A program made the translations under genes and the position numbers. Shown here in pieces: positions 45,211 to 54,805 of a DNA stretch of 64,000 bases (position 1 is its first letter; every line of letters starts with the position of its first letter). This stretch comes from Ophiobolus disseminans (taxonomy: Eukaryota > Ascomycota > Dothideomycetes > Pleosporales > Phaeosphaeriaceae). Location: NCBI GenBank assembly GCA_010093685.1, contig MU006235.1, positions 120,711 through 184,710 of the forward strand, in the 5' to 3' direction. The notes beneath the pieces were generated by a model. The model did no database searches, was not told the DNA's origin, and saw only the letters and a list, made by a program, of their open reading frames with translations.

Positions 45211-47116
45211 ATGCTCGAGCTACAGCTCCCACATCCAATGCCGCACGCTCTCCCCCGGGACCCTCCCTTTGACTTCTACACCTCCGCCTCTCGCTCCATC
45301 TCCAAATTCGACTCCGCCATGCAGCTGCCAATGCCCAGGATGTCGAGCAGCCACGAGCTCGATCCGCTGAGAGCTGCTCCCAGGGCGCCTCTCACGCCTC
45401 CAGACCTTCCGAGATCCGCAGTGCGGGTGGTTTCTTTGCCCTCAAACCAAGGTGCCGGGCAGCACTATGGCTACCAGCTGCCTGCAATCGGAAACTCGAG
45501 ATCAGCAACAGCCCCGAGAAGTCCAACTCCCCAGAGGCAACACCAGCAGCAGCCGCCCCAAGAAGTCGCCCAGACACCACGGAAGAAGTGGTCCATCTCG
45601 CCGAATCTGCGGATACCGCCGACCATCAACACCCCGCAGGAGGGCTTGCCCCAACTAGCAGCTGAGGTAAGTTTGCCAGTTCGACATTGAACGCCAAGAC
45701 TGACTTTCCAAGGTAACATGCCTGTTCTGGTTCGAAAGCTCAACCACACTCAAACAGGTGCTCGATGTGACCTCATCGCCACATGCCATCCAGCCTCTCG
45801 TTCCCGATGCCCACCCTACCATCGGCTTCAAGAAGTGGGTAGCCACCATCTTGACGACCACACAAGTCGCCCAGAATGTCATCCTGCTCGCGTTGCTATT
45901 CATCTACCGGCTGAAGCTCACCAACCCCACGGTCAAGGGAAAGCCAGGCAGCGAGTACCGGCTGTTGACCGTTGCACTCATGCTCGGCAACAAGTTTCTC
46001 GACGACAATACATACACCAACAAGACATGGGCCGAGGTGTCGGGTATCTCAGTGCAAGAGGTACACATTATGGAGGTGGAGTTCCTGAGCAACATGCGTT
46101 ACAGCCTGTTCACCTCGAAGAAGAAGTGGGAAGAATGGCACATGGTGTTGGGCAAGTTCGGCACCTTTTTTGATAGGGCCTCAAGAGTCCCCGCTTCGGG
46201 CACCATCAGTCCAGTCGGGCCACCCACTCCCTCGCTCGGAGCGCCGCAGAACTTCATAGCACCGCCGACTACCAACCATACTTCGCCGCCTACCACGATG
46301 ATGTACTCGCCGAACCATCTTGCCTTTTCAAACACACCTCTGTTGCAGCCCCAGGCAACATCAGCCATCGTTTCGCCCATCGGAGCTCTTCCTGAGCTGG
46401 GGCCCATTGTACGCAAACGGAGTGCAGATTACAGCGCCGAACCACCCTTCAAACGCCAGTCCTATGGCTTTGCCCCGGGACCTTACAGCAATGCTCCACC
46501 GATCCCGACTCTGCAAACACCCGTAAACAGATCGTTTGAACCTCCGCCGTCGGTTAATCGTTTGCCACCGCTTCCCAGCCTCTCTATCCCCACACCGCAG
46601 CAACTTGCTCCCCATGGAAAGAGTTGGTCCGAGCTCCCGCTTCCAATACCCGGCAGCCGCTCCATGGCCATGGTGTATCCGCCGCCTGTCCAGTGGCAGC
46701 AGCCAGCCCATACTCCCACTTCGATGAGCGCAACACCATTTTCGAACAATTATACGCCCACTGCGGACAGGTCTCGCCAGATCAGCCCTTATCCACCCTC
46801 CGCCGGTTCCTCACCCGTTAGCGCGTCTTATCAGGCACCCAACTCGAGACAACTCTCGCCATCACACTTTCTCAACCAACGACAGTCTCCCTACCGACCT
46901 GTCCGCGGTGTTCATACCCTGCTCGTTCCTCCACCATCGACTTCAATGCACAACCCCGCGCAGAACATTGGATACGATCAGATGCAGTATCAGCCTTTGG
47001 GTCGACCCATGACGGAGCGCCGTGCCGGCCTTCTTCCGTATATGGATCGCAACGCGTGGCCAGCGACGAATCAGTTCAACCAGCTCCCCATTCCTCAGCA
47101 ACCGATCTTTCGATGA
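45211..47116 (+). CDS. Pho80/Pcl-type cyclin
   Basis: Two exons, 45211-45666 and 45713-47116; 46-nt intron, phase 0; 619 aa. Such cyclins activate Pho85-type kinases in nutrient signalling, morphogenesis and cell-cycle control. The N-terminal 150 residues are Pro/Ser/Gln-rich. The cyclin box begins at the exon join (EVTCLFWFESSTTLKQVL) and continues with FKKWVATILTTTQVAQNVIL, LLFIYRLKLTNP, YRLLTVALMLGNKFLDDNTY, KTWAEVSGISVQEVHIMEVEFL and MRYSLF, the full helix order of the family. The last ~320 residues are Pro/Ser-rich and disordered with many Ser-Pro/Thr-Pro sites, probable kinase targets. The ATG at 45211 is the first in frame. A very long gene-free upstream region suggests complex regulation. 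Confidence 0.9.
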
Positions 47117-48986
47117 GGGGTGATTGTGTTCTTTTCCGTGTACAGATTTTCACGCATAATGGGTCCAATAATCGGCCCTTTTCTTTCCTTTCTCTCAAAA
47201 CATGATTTGCTGCGTTCTAGCGTGCATTGCATTGGTTGGCGAACTTGGGTGTGACATTGGGCAATTGATTTGCCCAAATTTTCTTTGCATCATACATCAG
47301 CATTGACCGGCGTTGGTGCACAGTAGCTCGTTAGCTCAACATTGGCTAGCGATCTTGGATTTGCGTTCGTGTGTCATCGACCACCTTCAGTGGTGGTACA
47401 AAGCACACCTGGATTCTGAAAAGGCACGGCACTTGGTGGAAGCGCTAATCGTGGTAGCCACATTTCTAGTGCATCAAAGAATAAAGCCTCAAATGGGGCA
47501 TTTGCTGTAAATATGTGTGTTTTCCTTGGCAACGTGACTTGACCCTCGAATCGCTCTATATCGAGGCAGAGGTTGTGTGATACGGCGTTGCGCCTATTGG
47601 CTGTTTGAAAAGTGGCCTTGCGTGCACCTTCCGCAAAGCGAACCATGGTTCCGTCTTTCGGTCCTCCATTGTCGGCGCTCCTTCCCACCTCCAAGCTCCG
47701 AACTTCTACATCAAGGCTCGAGAATTACTTACTGTGCAGTGCCGGATCTTCACATCCACATTATTCATAACGACGATTGGTTATCCGGCTCAGCAAGTTT
47801 CTTGACTAAATTCAACTTCGTCGCGCTGGCAAGCCATTGACAGGTCGCCAAAGTTCAATCCGCAACCCAAGGCGTGCATCAAACACGCTTCTCAGCTGTT
47901 TAGCAGCCACAGGGCGCACCCTGCAGCAATCCACCAACCTAACGCAAGCTAAGTGAATGTTGCCAGCATCTGAAAGGATCTATCTTGTGCGCGATAATCA
48001 CGGGCTAATGAGACGTGTTTCGGATTTGGGGACTCCGTCGGGTCAGGATTGTTGAGATACATGTAAGAGTTTCCTCAACCCTGGTCCGTGCCAAAGCTTC
48101 TTTGGTTCCGGGTCATCCACCAGACATAGTGAGAGAGCCGTTGGAGAATGCGATGTGGAACAGGATTCCGATTCGATGAATTGCTTGACGCAAGTCTTGG
48201 TGCCGGATTACACCCTAAATACTACCGGAAAAGCGTTGAAACGTCCCGCACGACCCGAATGGAACCTAGTGTGCCTAATCACGCTCTGCCGGCCTTCCTA
48301 TCCGGTAACATCTTCATGTGTCAGGTGTACGCGTTTCGGGTATCTAACTTAATGATTATTCGTGGTTCCCCTGGTCAGAAGAAATCCGAGGGGTGATAAC
48401 TAGGAGAAGGCAGATTACTGTAGCGTGTGAGTTTGACCTTCAACTTTTTGTCGAGAGAGTGCGGTGTGTGGTATGGTAGGTAAACACCACTGTGTCTCAT
48501 GCCAATTTTCTACTATGAGCGGGTTTTGTTCGTACGGTGCTGCAAACGCGCTAGCAGATGGTTTTTGCGAGTTGCCGTACCACCAGCTGTTGCAACAGTT
48601 CGTGTCCCAGCGAGCTGTCTATCTTCATAACTCTTTTGTAAATACAATACGATCTTGAAAGTGCCGTGAGTATATACAGGCTTCCCATTATTAGGTAGTG
48701 GGACACGAATCCTTCCCACACCTGTTGGTACATGATGCGCGATGACGGGAGGTTCATTCCTCCTGTGGATGTGGGTGAAAGCAACGATATACCAAAGGGG
48801 GATGAAGCAGTCGACTTGTGAAAAATATAGCCGTGCTTGATGGATGCTACGACAGCCCCATCATATACGTACACACATCACGCACCGAAAACATCACTTC
48901 ACCCTCTTCAGTCAACCGCGCGAACGATTCAACCACTGGACAACATAGGTCTTATCGACTACCCTGCTTCTGCAGCACATTGCGAG
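47117..48986. other. Intergenic, 1.9 kb, no gene recognised
   Basis: Spacer between the cyclin and the first 2EXR gene, both on the plus strand. Short open readings only (up to ~107 codons), none with a domain. Probably cyclin 3' UTR plus 2EXR promoter. Confidence 0.5.
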
Positions 48987-50442
48987 ATGGCACGTAAGCG
49001 ACCGTCATCAAACGCTGCCTCTGGAGGCTCGAAGAAACGACAGAAGGTCTCCAACAAAGTCACGCCACAACCTACAGTCGTCTCTACGATTATTCAAGGC
49101 GGCTCCTCCATTGACATGTAAGCATACTTGCCAACAATCAAGCTGATTGCAAGCCTTCAAGGCAAGCCGAGGGGTAGCTTGACCTTCATGCAATCCAAGC
49201 CTACAGCACCTATTTTGGCCTGCAAATCAATCCAGAGATCAAAGATTGATTGGTGAGATTGATAGGGCTTGAGGCCTATCAATAAGAATAGCCCTGGGGA
49301 GATAGGGCGCAAAACATAGGGATAAGGCGGCTGATTTGGCTGTAGGAGCAATCTCACAATACTTTTTTGGTGTTGCAGCTCACCTATATGAAAGAATTTT
49401 CCGCCCACTATATCTGTGACGGTTTATGAGAAGTAGATCACGTGTGCTAAGTAGTAGTTCTCTAGTGCTGCTTCCCACTGTGAGTAGAGCGCTGCAAGAA
49501 ACTTCACTTTTGCTAGGCTTGAGCTATATAACAATCAATCTTCAGTTCAATCTACCCATCCGCCGCTTGATAGGTCTCCAATCCAAGCCTACGACTCCAA
49601 AAACAGGCTGCAATCCAAGCTTTTGCCCATAGATTGATTGGCTTGATTGTTGGCAAGTATGCATGTAAGTGGAATTGGTACAAGATGGGAGTCATATTCT
49701 AACCACCTCCAGCACTGGTACAAACGCAGCCAACTCGCCGCTATTTCAGCTTCCAGCTGAGCTTCGCAACAGAATCTGGGCCTACGCCTACGGCGGCAAC
49801 ACTATCCATGTGAGCACGAAATCGGCTCCAAGCTATCAGTTGAGGCTGGAGGTTTGCGAAAATGTTGAAGGCGCCCTATGCCGGTGCAACGTACCAGAGG
49901 TTACGCCAAAGGCTCCTATGCCTCTCGTTTGCGAGCAATTCTGGTTCGAAGTGCACGGCATCTTCTTCGCTTCAAACCATTTCATGGCCAAGCGCCCTGG
50001 TTCATTGCGTGAACTTGCGCTCTACCACGAGAGGTTTGCCGAGCGTGTGAGTGCCCTTCGAATCAATTTGAGGGAGGAGATCTACTATCGAATGGAAGAA
50101 TGGGCTCCTGTTCTGACTTCGTCTATCTTGGGACGTTTCAAAAACCTAAGAGGTGTTACGCTGGCGTTCACTGTGCATCCTCGCAACGTATACCTATTTC
50201 AGCCCAAGGATGTCATGCGGGATGCAGAATGGAAGGGTTTGAAGCTACCTGCGGTGTTGAGGGCTTTCCAACAGCACCGCCTCGACAAAAAGCGTACAAC
50301 GGTCACGTTCAGTATTAAAGGCGCGGAAGTGCCTGCTGATGGCTTGGCCAAGATCATTAAGGACCATTTACTTGATTACCATCCCCGACGCCTGTCTAAG
50401 CGAGGCCAGAAAGAGGAGGATACTGGTCCGGGAGATAATTGA
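48987..50442 (+). CDS. 2EXR/DUF7730-domain protein, copy 1 (intron interrupted by a MITE)
   Basis: Two exons, 48987-49117 and 49713-50442; 595-nt intron; 286 aa. Exon 1 encodes a short basic head (MARKRPSSNAASGG, KKRQKVSNK) that looks like a nuclear-localisation signal. The phase-2 join gives SSIDITGTNAANSPLFQLP. The 2EXR-like domain opens with LPAELRNRIWAYAYGG, the F-box-like signature common in Dothideomycetes, and continues PLVCEQFWFEVHGIFFASNHF and FKNLRGVTLAF. The C-terminus is basic (YHPRRLSKRGQKEE). Removing a 541-bp element leaves an ordinary 48-nt intron with branch TTCTAACC. Paralogous to the next gene. Biological role unknown; 2EXR proteins may be effectors or adaptors. Confidence 0.85.
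49116..49668. mobile_element. 541-bp MITE with 22-bp terminal inverted repeats and 6-bp TSD
   Basis: Perfect 22-bp inverted repeats at 49122-49143 (starting GCATACTTGCC) and 49641-49662 (ending GGCAAGTATGC). They are flanked by exact copies of ATGTAA at 49116-49121 and 49663-49668, the target-site duplication. No transposase reading inside. Subterminal copies of CAATCCAAGC(C/T)T occur on both sides. The target is the exon-intron junction of the 2EXR gene: ATGTAA includes the last two exon bases and the first four of the donor. Non-autonomous DNA transposon; superfamily not determined. Confidence 0.92.
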
Positions 50443-51059
50443 TTGAGGTACACTAGGCAAGGAGGTATGCATACTTTCTGAATTGCTGAAGCGCTGTCGC
50501 ATATAAGCAGATTCCTCTCTACGAAGGAGCTCGTATTTTGGTGATGCACAAACCAGTCAATATATAGGGCAGTACTATGAGGATATACAGGCTTTCTGTT
50601 TAGACCCTACCTAGGTAGAGTCAAGTCATGTCGACAACCCATATATGATGGAAAGTTGAGCTATTACCTATTTTTTGCTACCAGTGTCTAAACTTGTGAA
50701 TTGAGTTCTTACGCCTCAGCTTCTGGAAGCAAGTGGCATGCGCTTCCATAGGTGGCTACAGCAGCGAATGAACATGGCGCGGACTTCGAGATACAACACG
50801 GAGCTAGCTGCCGTGGTAACTAGGTAGCTTCCTCTTTACGTGATATCGTTAGCAGAAGTGAAAGGAGAGTTGACGTATCCACGTGAGCAAAGCCTCGGCA
50901 CCCACACTGCGAGCAAACTTTCGCGCTCTTGTGTCACAACACGTCAAGCTCTCGACTCGCGCTCAACCTCTCAACTGCCGCGCATCGAGCCGATCGACTG
51001 TTTCCAGACGACCGCATACATCGTCAAATTCCCCTTCACCGAGACCGAGTTACTTAACA
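50443..51059. other. Spacer between the 2EXR paralogues
   Basis: 617 bp: 3' UTR of copy 1 and promoter of copy 2. Nothing else recognised. Confidence 0.45.
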
Positions 51060-52053
51060 ATGCCACCTCGCAAGCGCAAACACAGCGTTGAGGCGTCGAC
51101 ATCATCACCATCACCCACACCCAAGCGACAGAAGCCTAAGTCGGCCAAAGAGCGCGCGGCGGACGCCCTTGCAGAATCCAAGGCCTCGATTGCAGCGTGA
51201 GTTCCCCGCTACAGCCTCCAATCCCGCGCTTGCAAGCTACGCGGAGTGGTCCAACCCATCCGCATCCGAAGTTTGATTCGTGCTAACAATTCGTAGAATG
51301 ATACACAACAGGACTGAGTCACCACTGCTTTGCCTTCCGCCTGAGCTTCGAAACAAGATCTGGGAGTATGTGTACGGCGGAAACGTGGTACACATAACCT
51401 TTCGCAGCCGGAGCGACAGGCAGTTGGACAGTGCGCTGGTGTGCAAGCCATGCACTCAGCAAATGGACCCGAGAAAGAACCGCGACTGCTGCGATCAGAA
51501 CGTCTCAACAGCAATCTTCATACCCTTCGTCTGCAAGCAGTACTTTGCGGAGGCGTCGACAACCTTCTTCGCGTCCAACATCTTCGGGGTGGACGAGTGT
51601 TCTGCGTTTCGAGCATTTGTGTCATCGAACCCAGGCTTCGTGGCGCGAGTGAAGCAGCTCATCATCCAGGCTACCCACGCTCACTTTGGCGCGTCGTGGG
51701 GCTCTGCATTGAACTCTGCCTCTCTGGGATATTTCAAGAGCCTCAAGGGCGTTAGCCTCGCGATTCCTATCTCGCTTCGCGACATGCGTCTATTGCAACG
51801 ACCAGACATCATGCACGATGCGCAGTGGAAGGCCTTCAAGGTATCCGCAGTCATTCGCGCTTTCCAACAACATCGGCTGGATGCAGAAGTCACGACTGTG
51901 AACCTCGTGGGCATGGGCCATTTCTACGACTGGCACACAGGCAGGCACAAAACGCTCGACGAGACAGAAGTTGGCATCATCAATGGCAACATCAAGGCGC
52001 AGCTGCTGGAGCACCATGCTCGCCGTGTGTCTCGGCGTGGCCAGGAAGAGTGA
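51060..52053 (+). CDS. 2EXR/DUF7730-domain protein, copy 2
   Basis: Two exons, 51060-51196 and 51297-52053; 100-nt intron, phase 2 as in copy 1; 297 aa. The basic, Ser/Pro-rich head (MPPRKRKHSVEAST, TPKRQKPKSAKE) again looks like a nuclear-localisation signal. The domain opens SPLLCLPPELRNKIWEYVYGGN and continues with FVCKQYFAEASTTFFASNIF, LGYFKSLKGVSLAI, MHDAQWKAFKVSAVIRAFQQ and ends ARRVSRRGQEE, aligning with copy 1 from end to end. A CKPCTQQM...DCCDQN Cys-rich insert (about residues 95-115) is more developed than in copy 1. Function unknown. Confidence 0.88.
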
Positions 52054-52354
52054 TGTGGTGCACGGGAAAGGGAGGGCTTGTGTGTCTACGGGATAGTGCA
52101 GGAATGGGAGAGGCAGGCAGAAGCATGAAGAAGTGAACTAGCACAGTATGCCCTGTAGGCGTTCACGACAATATTCAAGTTTGTCTTTTGAGGTTGAGCA
52201 TGTGACGTGTTGATGTGAGGCGCGACGTGAGGTCTTCAGCCCTATGGCGCCAACCGGAAGCAGTCAAGTCAGTCGAGCCGCGGCAGTCCCCAACTTTTTG
52301 ATTCGCGCCTGCTACACGGCGTCCCTCTCGACACTCTCCTCTCTCTACCCCACC
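52054..52354. other. Spacer, MFAP1 promoter
   Basis: 301 bp between the 2EXR gene and the MFAP1 ATG. An in-frame ATG at 52244 lies here, but its extra residues do not resemble the family. Confidence 0.4.
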
Positions 52355-53593
52355 ATGCCGCCCCAGAAGTCCACAAAACTCACCGCGCAACCAGTCCGCA
52401 CGCGCCAATTCGCCGGAAAGCCCGCCGCCGTCGAAGCAGAGGAGCAGTCGAGCTCCGAGTCCGAGTCGGAAGAGGAGGAGCAGCACAAGCAGAAGGCCTT
52501 TGCAAAGCCCAAGCCCGCGCCCGTCGCATCGTCGTTTCCCAAGGCGGCGCTCAAGTCCAAGCTCGCCGCGCGGCAGAAGTCGGACGCGGAACGGAGGGCG
52601 CTAGAGGACGAGTTCGAGACAGAGAGCGAGAGCGAGGGCGAGGGCGAGGGAGACGGCGAGGATGGGAGCGCGAGTGGGAGCGGCAGTGGGAGCGATGAGT
52701 CTTCCGAGGACGAGTCGAGCAGCGAGGACGAGGCGCCCAAGAAGCTCCTGCGGCCCGTGTTCCTGAAGAAGAATGAGCGCAACAAGGCCGCCGCGCCGGT
52801 GAAGTCGGCAGACGACATAGCAGCAGAGGACGAGGCGCGGCGGCAGGAGCAGTCGCGGGCGGTGGTGCAGGAGCAGGTGGAGCAGCGCGCGGCAGAGCGG
52901 GCGGCGGGCAAGAAGGACTGGGACGACGACATCGAGGACGCCGACATGGATGCCATCGACGACACAGACGGGCTCGACCCGGCCGCCGAGTACGCCGCCT
53001 GGAAGCTGCGCGAGCTCAAGCGCATCAAGCGCGAGCGCCTCGCCATCGAGGAAGCCGAGGCCGAGCGCGCAGAGATCGAGCGCCGCCGCAACCTGTCCGC
53101 CCCCGAGCGCGACGCCGAGGACCGCGCCTTCATCGACCAGCAGAAGGAGGAGCGCGCCGACCGCGGCGACATGCAGTATATGCAGAAGTACTTCCACAAG
53201 GGCGCCTTCTTCACCGACGAGCTCAAGGAGCTGGGCATCGACCGCCGCAACCTCATGAACGCCCGCTTCGAGGACCAGACAAACCGCGAGGTCCTGCCCG
53301 AGTTCATGCAGATGCGCGACATGACCAAGCTGGGCAAGAAGGGCCGCACCCGCTACAAGGACATGAAGTCCGAGGACACGGGCAAGTGGGGCGACTTTGG
53401 CGACGACCGCCCGCGCAGAGACAGGGGCGACTTTGGCGTCGACGAGCGCTTCCGGCCAGACGCGTACGGCGGGCGGGACGCGGATCGCGAGGGTGCGACG
53501 GGCGCCAACGCGAAGCCACTGGGCGAGAGGAAGCGCTTTGGCGACGACAGTGACCGGGACAGCAAGCGCCCGAGGATCGACGAACGACCTTGA
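52355..53593 (+). CDS. MFAP1-family spliceosome protein
   Basis: Single exon, 412 aa from the ATG at 52355 (MPPQKSTKLTAQPV). MFAP1 is a conserved nuclear component of the spliceosomal B complex. The N-terminal half is low-complexity, with acidic Ser/Glu/Asp runs. The conserved C-terminal domain has KDWDDDIEDADMDAIDDTDG, the charged helix YAAWKLRELKRIKRERLAIEE, and the signature MQYMQKYFHKGAFFTDEL followed by RTRYKDMKSEDTGKWGDFG. The tail is Arg/Asp-rich, like RS-type splicing factors. The antisense strand is also open over most of the gene because of codon bias; those readings are shadows. Confidence 0.92.
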   Translation: MPPQKSTKLTAQPVRTRQFAGKPAAVEAEEQSSSESESEEEEQHKQKAFAKPKPAPVASSFPKAALKSKLAARQKSDAERRALEDEFETESESEGEGEGDGEDGSASGSGSGSDESSEDESSSEDEAPKKLLRPVFLKKNERNKAAAPVKSADDIAAEDEARRQEQSRAVVQEQVEQRAAERAAGKKDWDDDIEDADMDAIDDTDGLDPAAEYAAWKLRELKRIKRERLAIEEAEAERAEIERRRNLSAPERDAEDRAFIDQQKEERADRGDMQYMQKYFHKGAFFTDELKELGIDRRNLMNARFEDQTNREVLPEFMQMRDMTKLGKKGRTRYKDMKSEDTGKWGDFGDDRPRRDRGDFGVDERFRPDAYGGRDADREGATGANAKPLGERKRFGDDSDRDSKRPRIDERP

Positions 53594-53916
53594 ACTACCA
53601 CCATGATGCATTGCCCGGCGTTGGACTTGAGCATTTGAGGCGCACCATATCCCATTCATCTTGACCATCTACAAAGGTCAGACCTTTCAGTAACATGCAA
53701 GCACGCTTGTGGCTACTAAGTCTAGTGACGAGATGTGACTGCAACGTTGAACAGAGCTACATGACAGCTACCACTGAACATGCCACTACTCAGCCTACAC
53801 GACTAGGAGCAGTGGCAAGTTGCCTTCTAGAAACTCGACTCAGCTAGAACTGATACTACTTAGATCAATCACATCACAGCTCCGTCTCCATCCTACTCTG
53901 AACCGACTCGTCCACA
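53594..53916. other. Spacer before the small secreted protein gene
   Basis: 323 bp, MFAP1 3' UTR and next promoter; nothing else recognised. Confidence 0.4.
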
Positions 53917-54414
53917 ATGCGCCTGCTTTGCCTCCTTCCCCTGTCCATCAGCATGGCATTGAGCCGCACCATCGCCTCAGCTCGACAAGGCGACTACAGT
54001 CTTAATCTTACCCTCGCCGGTCCAGTATCTTCACAGTACTGGGGCCTTGAAGAGGCCAACTTCCCCTTAATCTCACGCACTTCCCTCGCACCCGCACCCG
54101 CACCCTCTATCTTCCACATCCAATTCATCGACACGCGCGGCGACACCCGCAAACGCGCCCCTAAGCTTGGTTGCATGGCCCTCGTCAACGCGCTTGCGGT
54201 CGATAGCAGCGCTATCCAGCGAAGCCCAAGGCACATCCAGTACAAGAAGTGCTACGTCAGTTGGCACACCCACATGTCGGGAAAGGTGGTGTCGTTATTT
54301 TCGTACGTGAGAAGTATCTACACAACCTGTCATGGGGACGCGGGTGTTAGTGGGACGTATCGGACTAAAGAGGGCCTAAGGATCTGTTTGTCGAATAGGA
54401 GAAAGTACTGTTGA
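53917..54414 (+). CDS. Small secreted cysteine-containing protein (effector candidate)
   Basis: Single exon, 165 aa. The N-terminus (MRLLCLLPLSISMALSRTIA) is a signal peptide, possibly with a short propeptide ending at ARQ. The mature part has five Cys (LGCMAL, KKCYVSW, TTCHGD, RICLSN and a terminal KYC) and one Asn-x-Thr site. No TM segment after the signal and no known domain. Size, secretion and Cys content match the profile used for effector candidates in plant-associated fungi, but function cannot be told. The odd Cys number suggests a free Cys or dimer. Confidence 0.72.
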   Translation: MRLLCLLPLSISMALSRTIASARQGDYSLNLTLAGPVSSQYWGLEEANFPLISRTSLAPAPAPSIFHIQFIDTRGDTRKRAPKLGCMALVNALAVDSSAIQRSPRHIQYKKCYVSWHTHMSGKVVSLFSYVRSIYTTCHGDAGVSGTYRTKEGLRICLSNRRKYC

Positions 54415-54805
54415 TGACTCAAAATCTAAACTGATGTATGTATAGCCGGCACCAAGCGCTGCTAAGGTTCTTTTCCTGGGATGTCTTTCTAAAGCGTTTC
54501 CATGCCTTCGAAATCTCCACAAGCTTGAGTAGGCTTGGATTCTAAGCACGTATGGGCGAACATTCGGGAGATTTTCGCGATTTAGTCACTTCTGTGTCAT
54601 GCAGATTCAATATACTGCGCTTAATCGTCTATTCATTGAGAAGTGCGGTGTTTGATGTGCAGACGTGATGAGTGCACCTGACTAATCACCGCCCCCACTC
54701 ACTGCGCCTTCCCTGACACGGTCAGAGATCCACTTCGAACCCGGGCTCCGAACCACCAGAGTACTTACGTTGTCATGTCAGCTTCAAAACTTTACAACAT
54801 CGAAA
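54415..54805. other. Spacer, ATG22-like promoter
   Basis: 391 bp; an (ACTTCGAACCCGGG) palindrome-like motif near 54732 resembles a tRNA B box on the minus strand but has no matching arms. No gene. Confidence 0.4.

Noticed and set aside
52345..53668. Long antisense readings over MFAP1 (334 and 355 codons)
   Set aside because: Low-complexity Ser/Arg and Leu/Val-rich shadows caused by GC-ending codons of the real gene.
54725..54760. B-box-like motif (minus strand) suggesting a tRNA
   Set aside because: No T-stem pairing and no A box or acceptor stem at the right distance.
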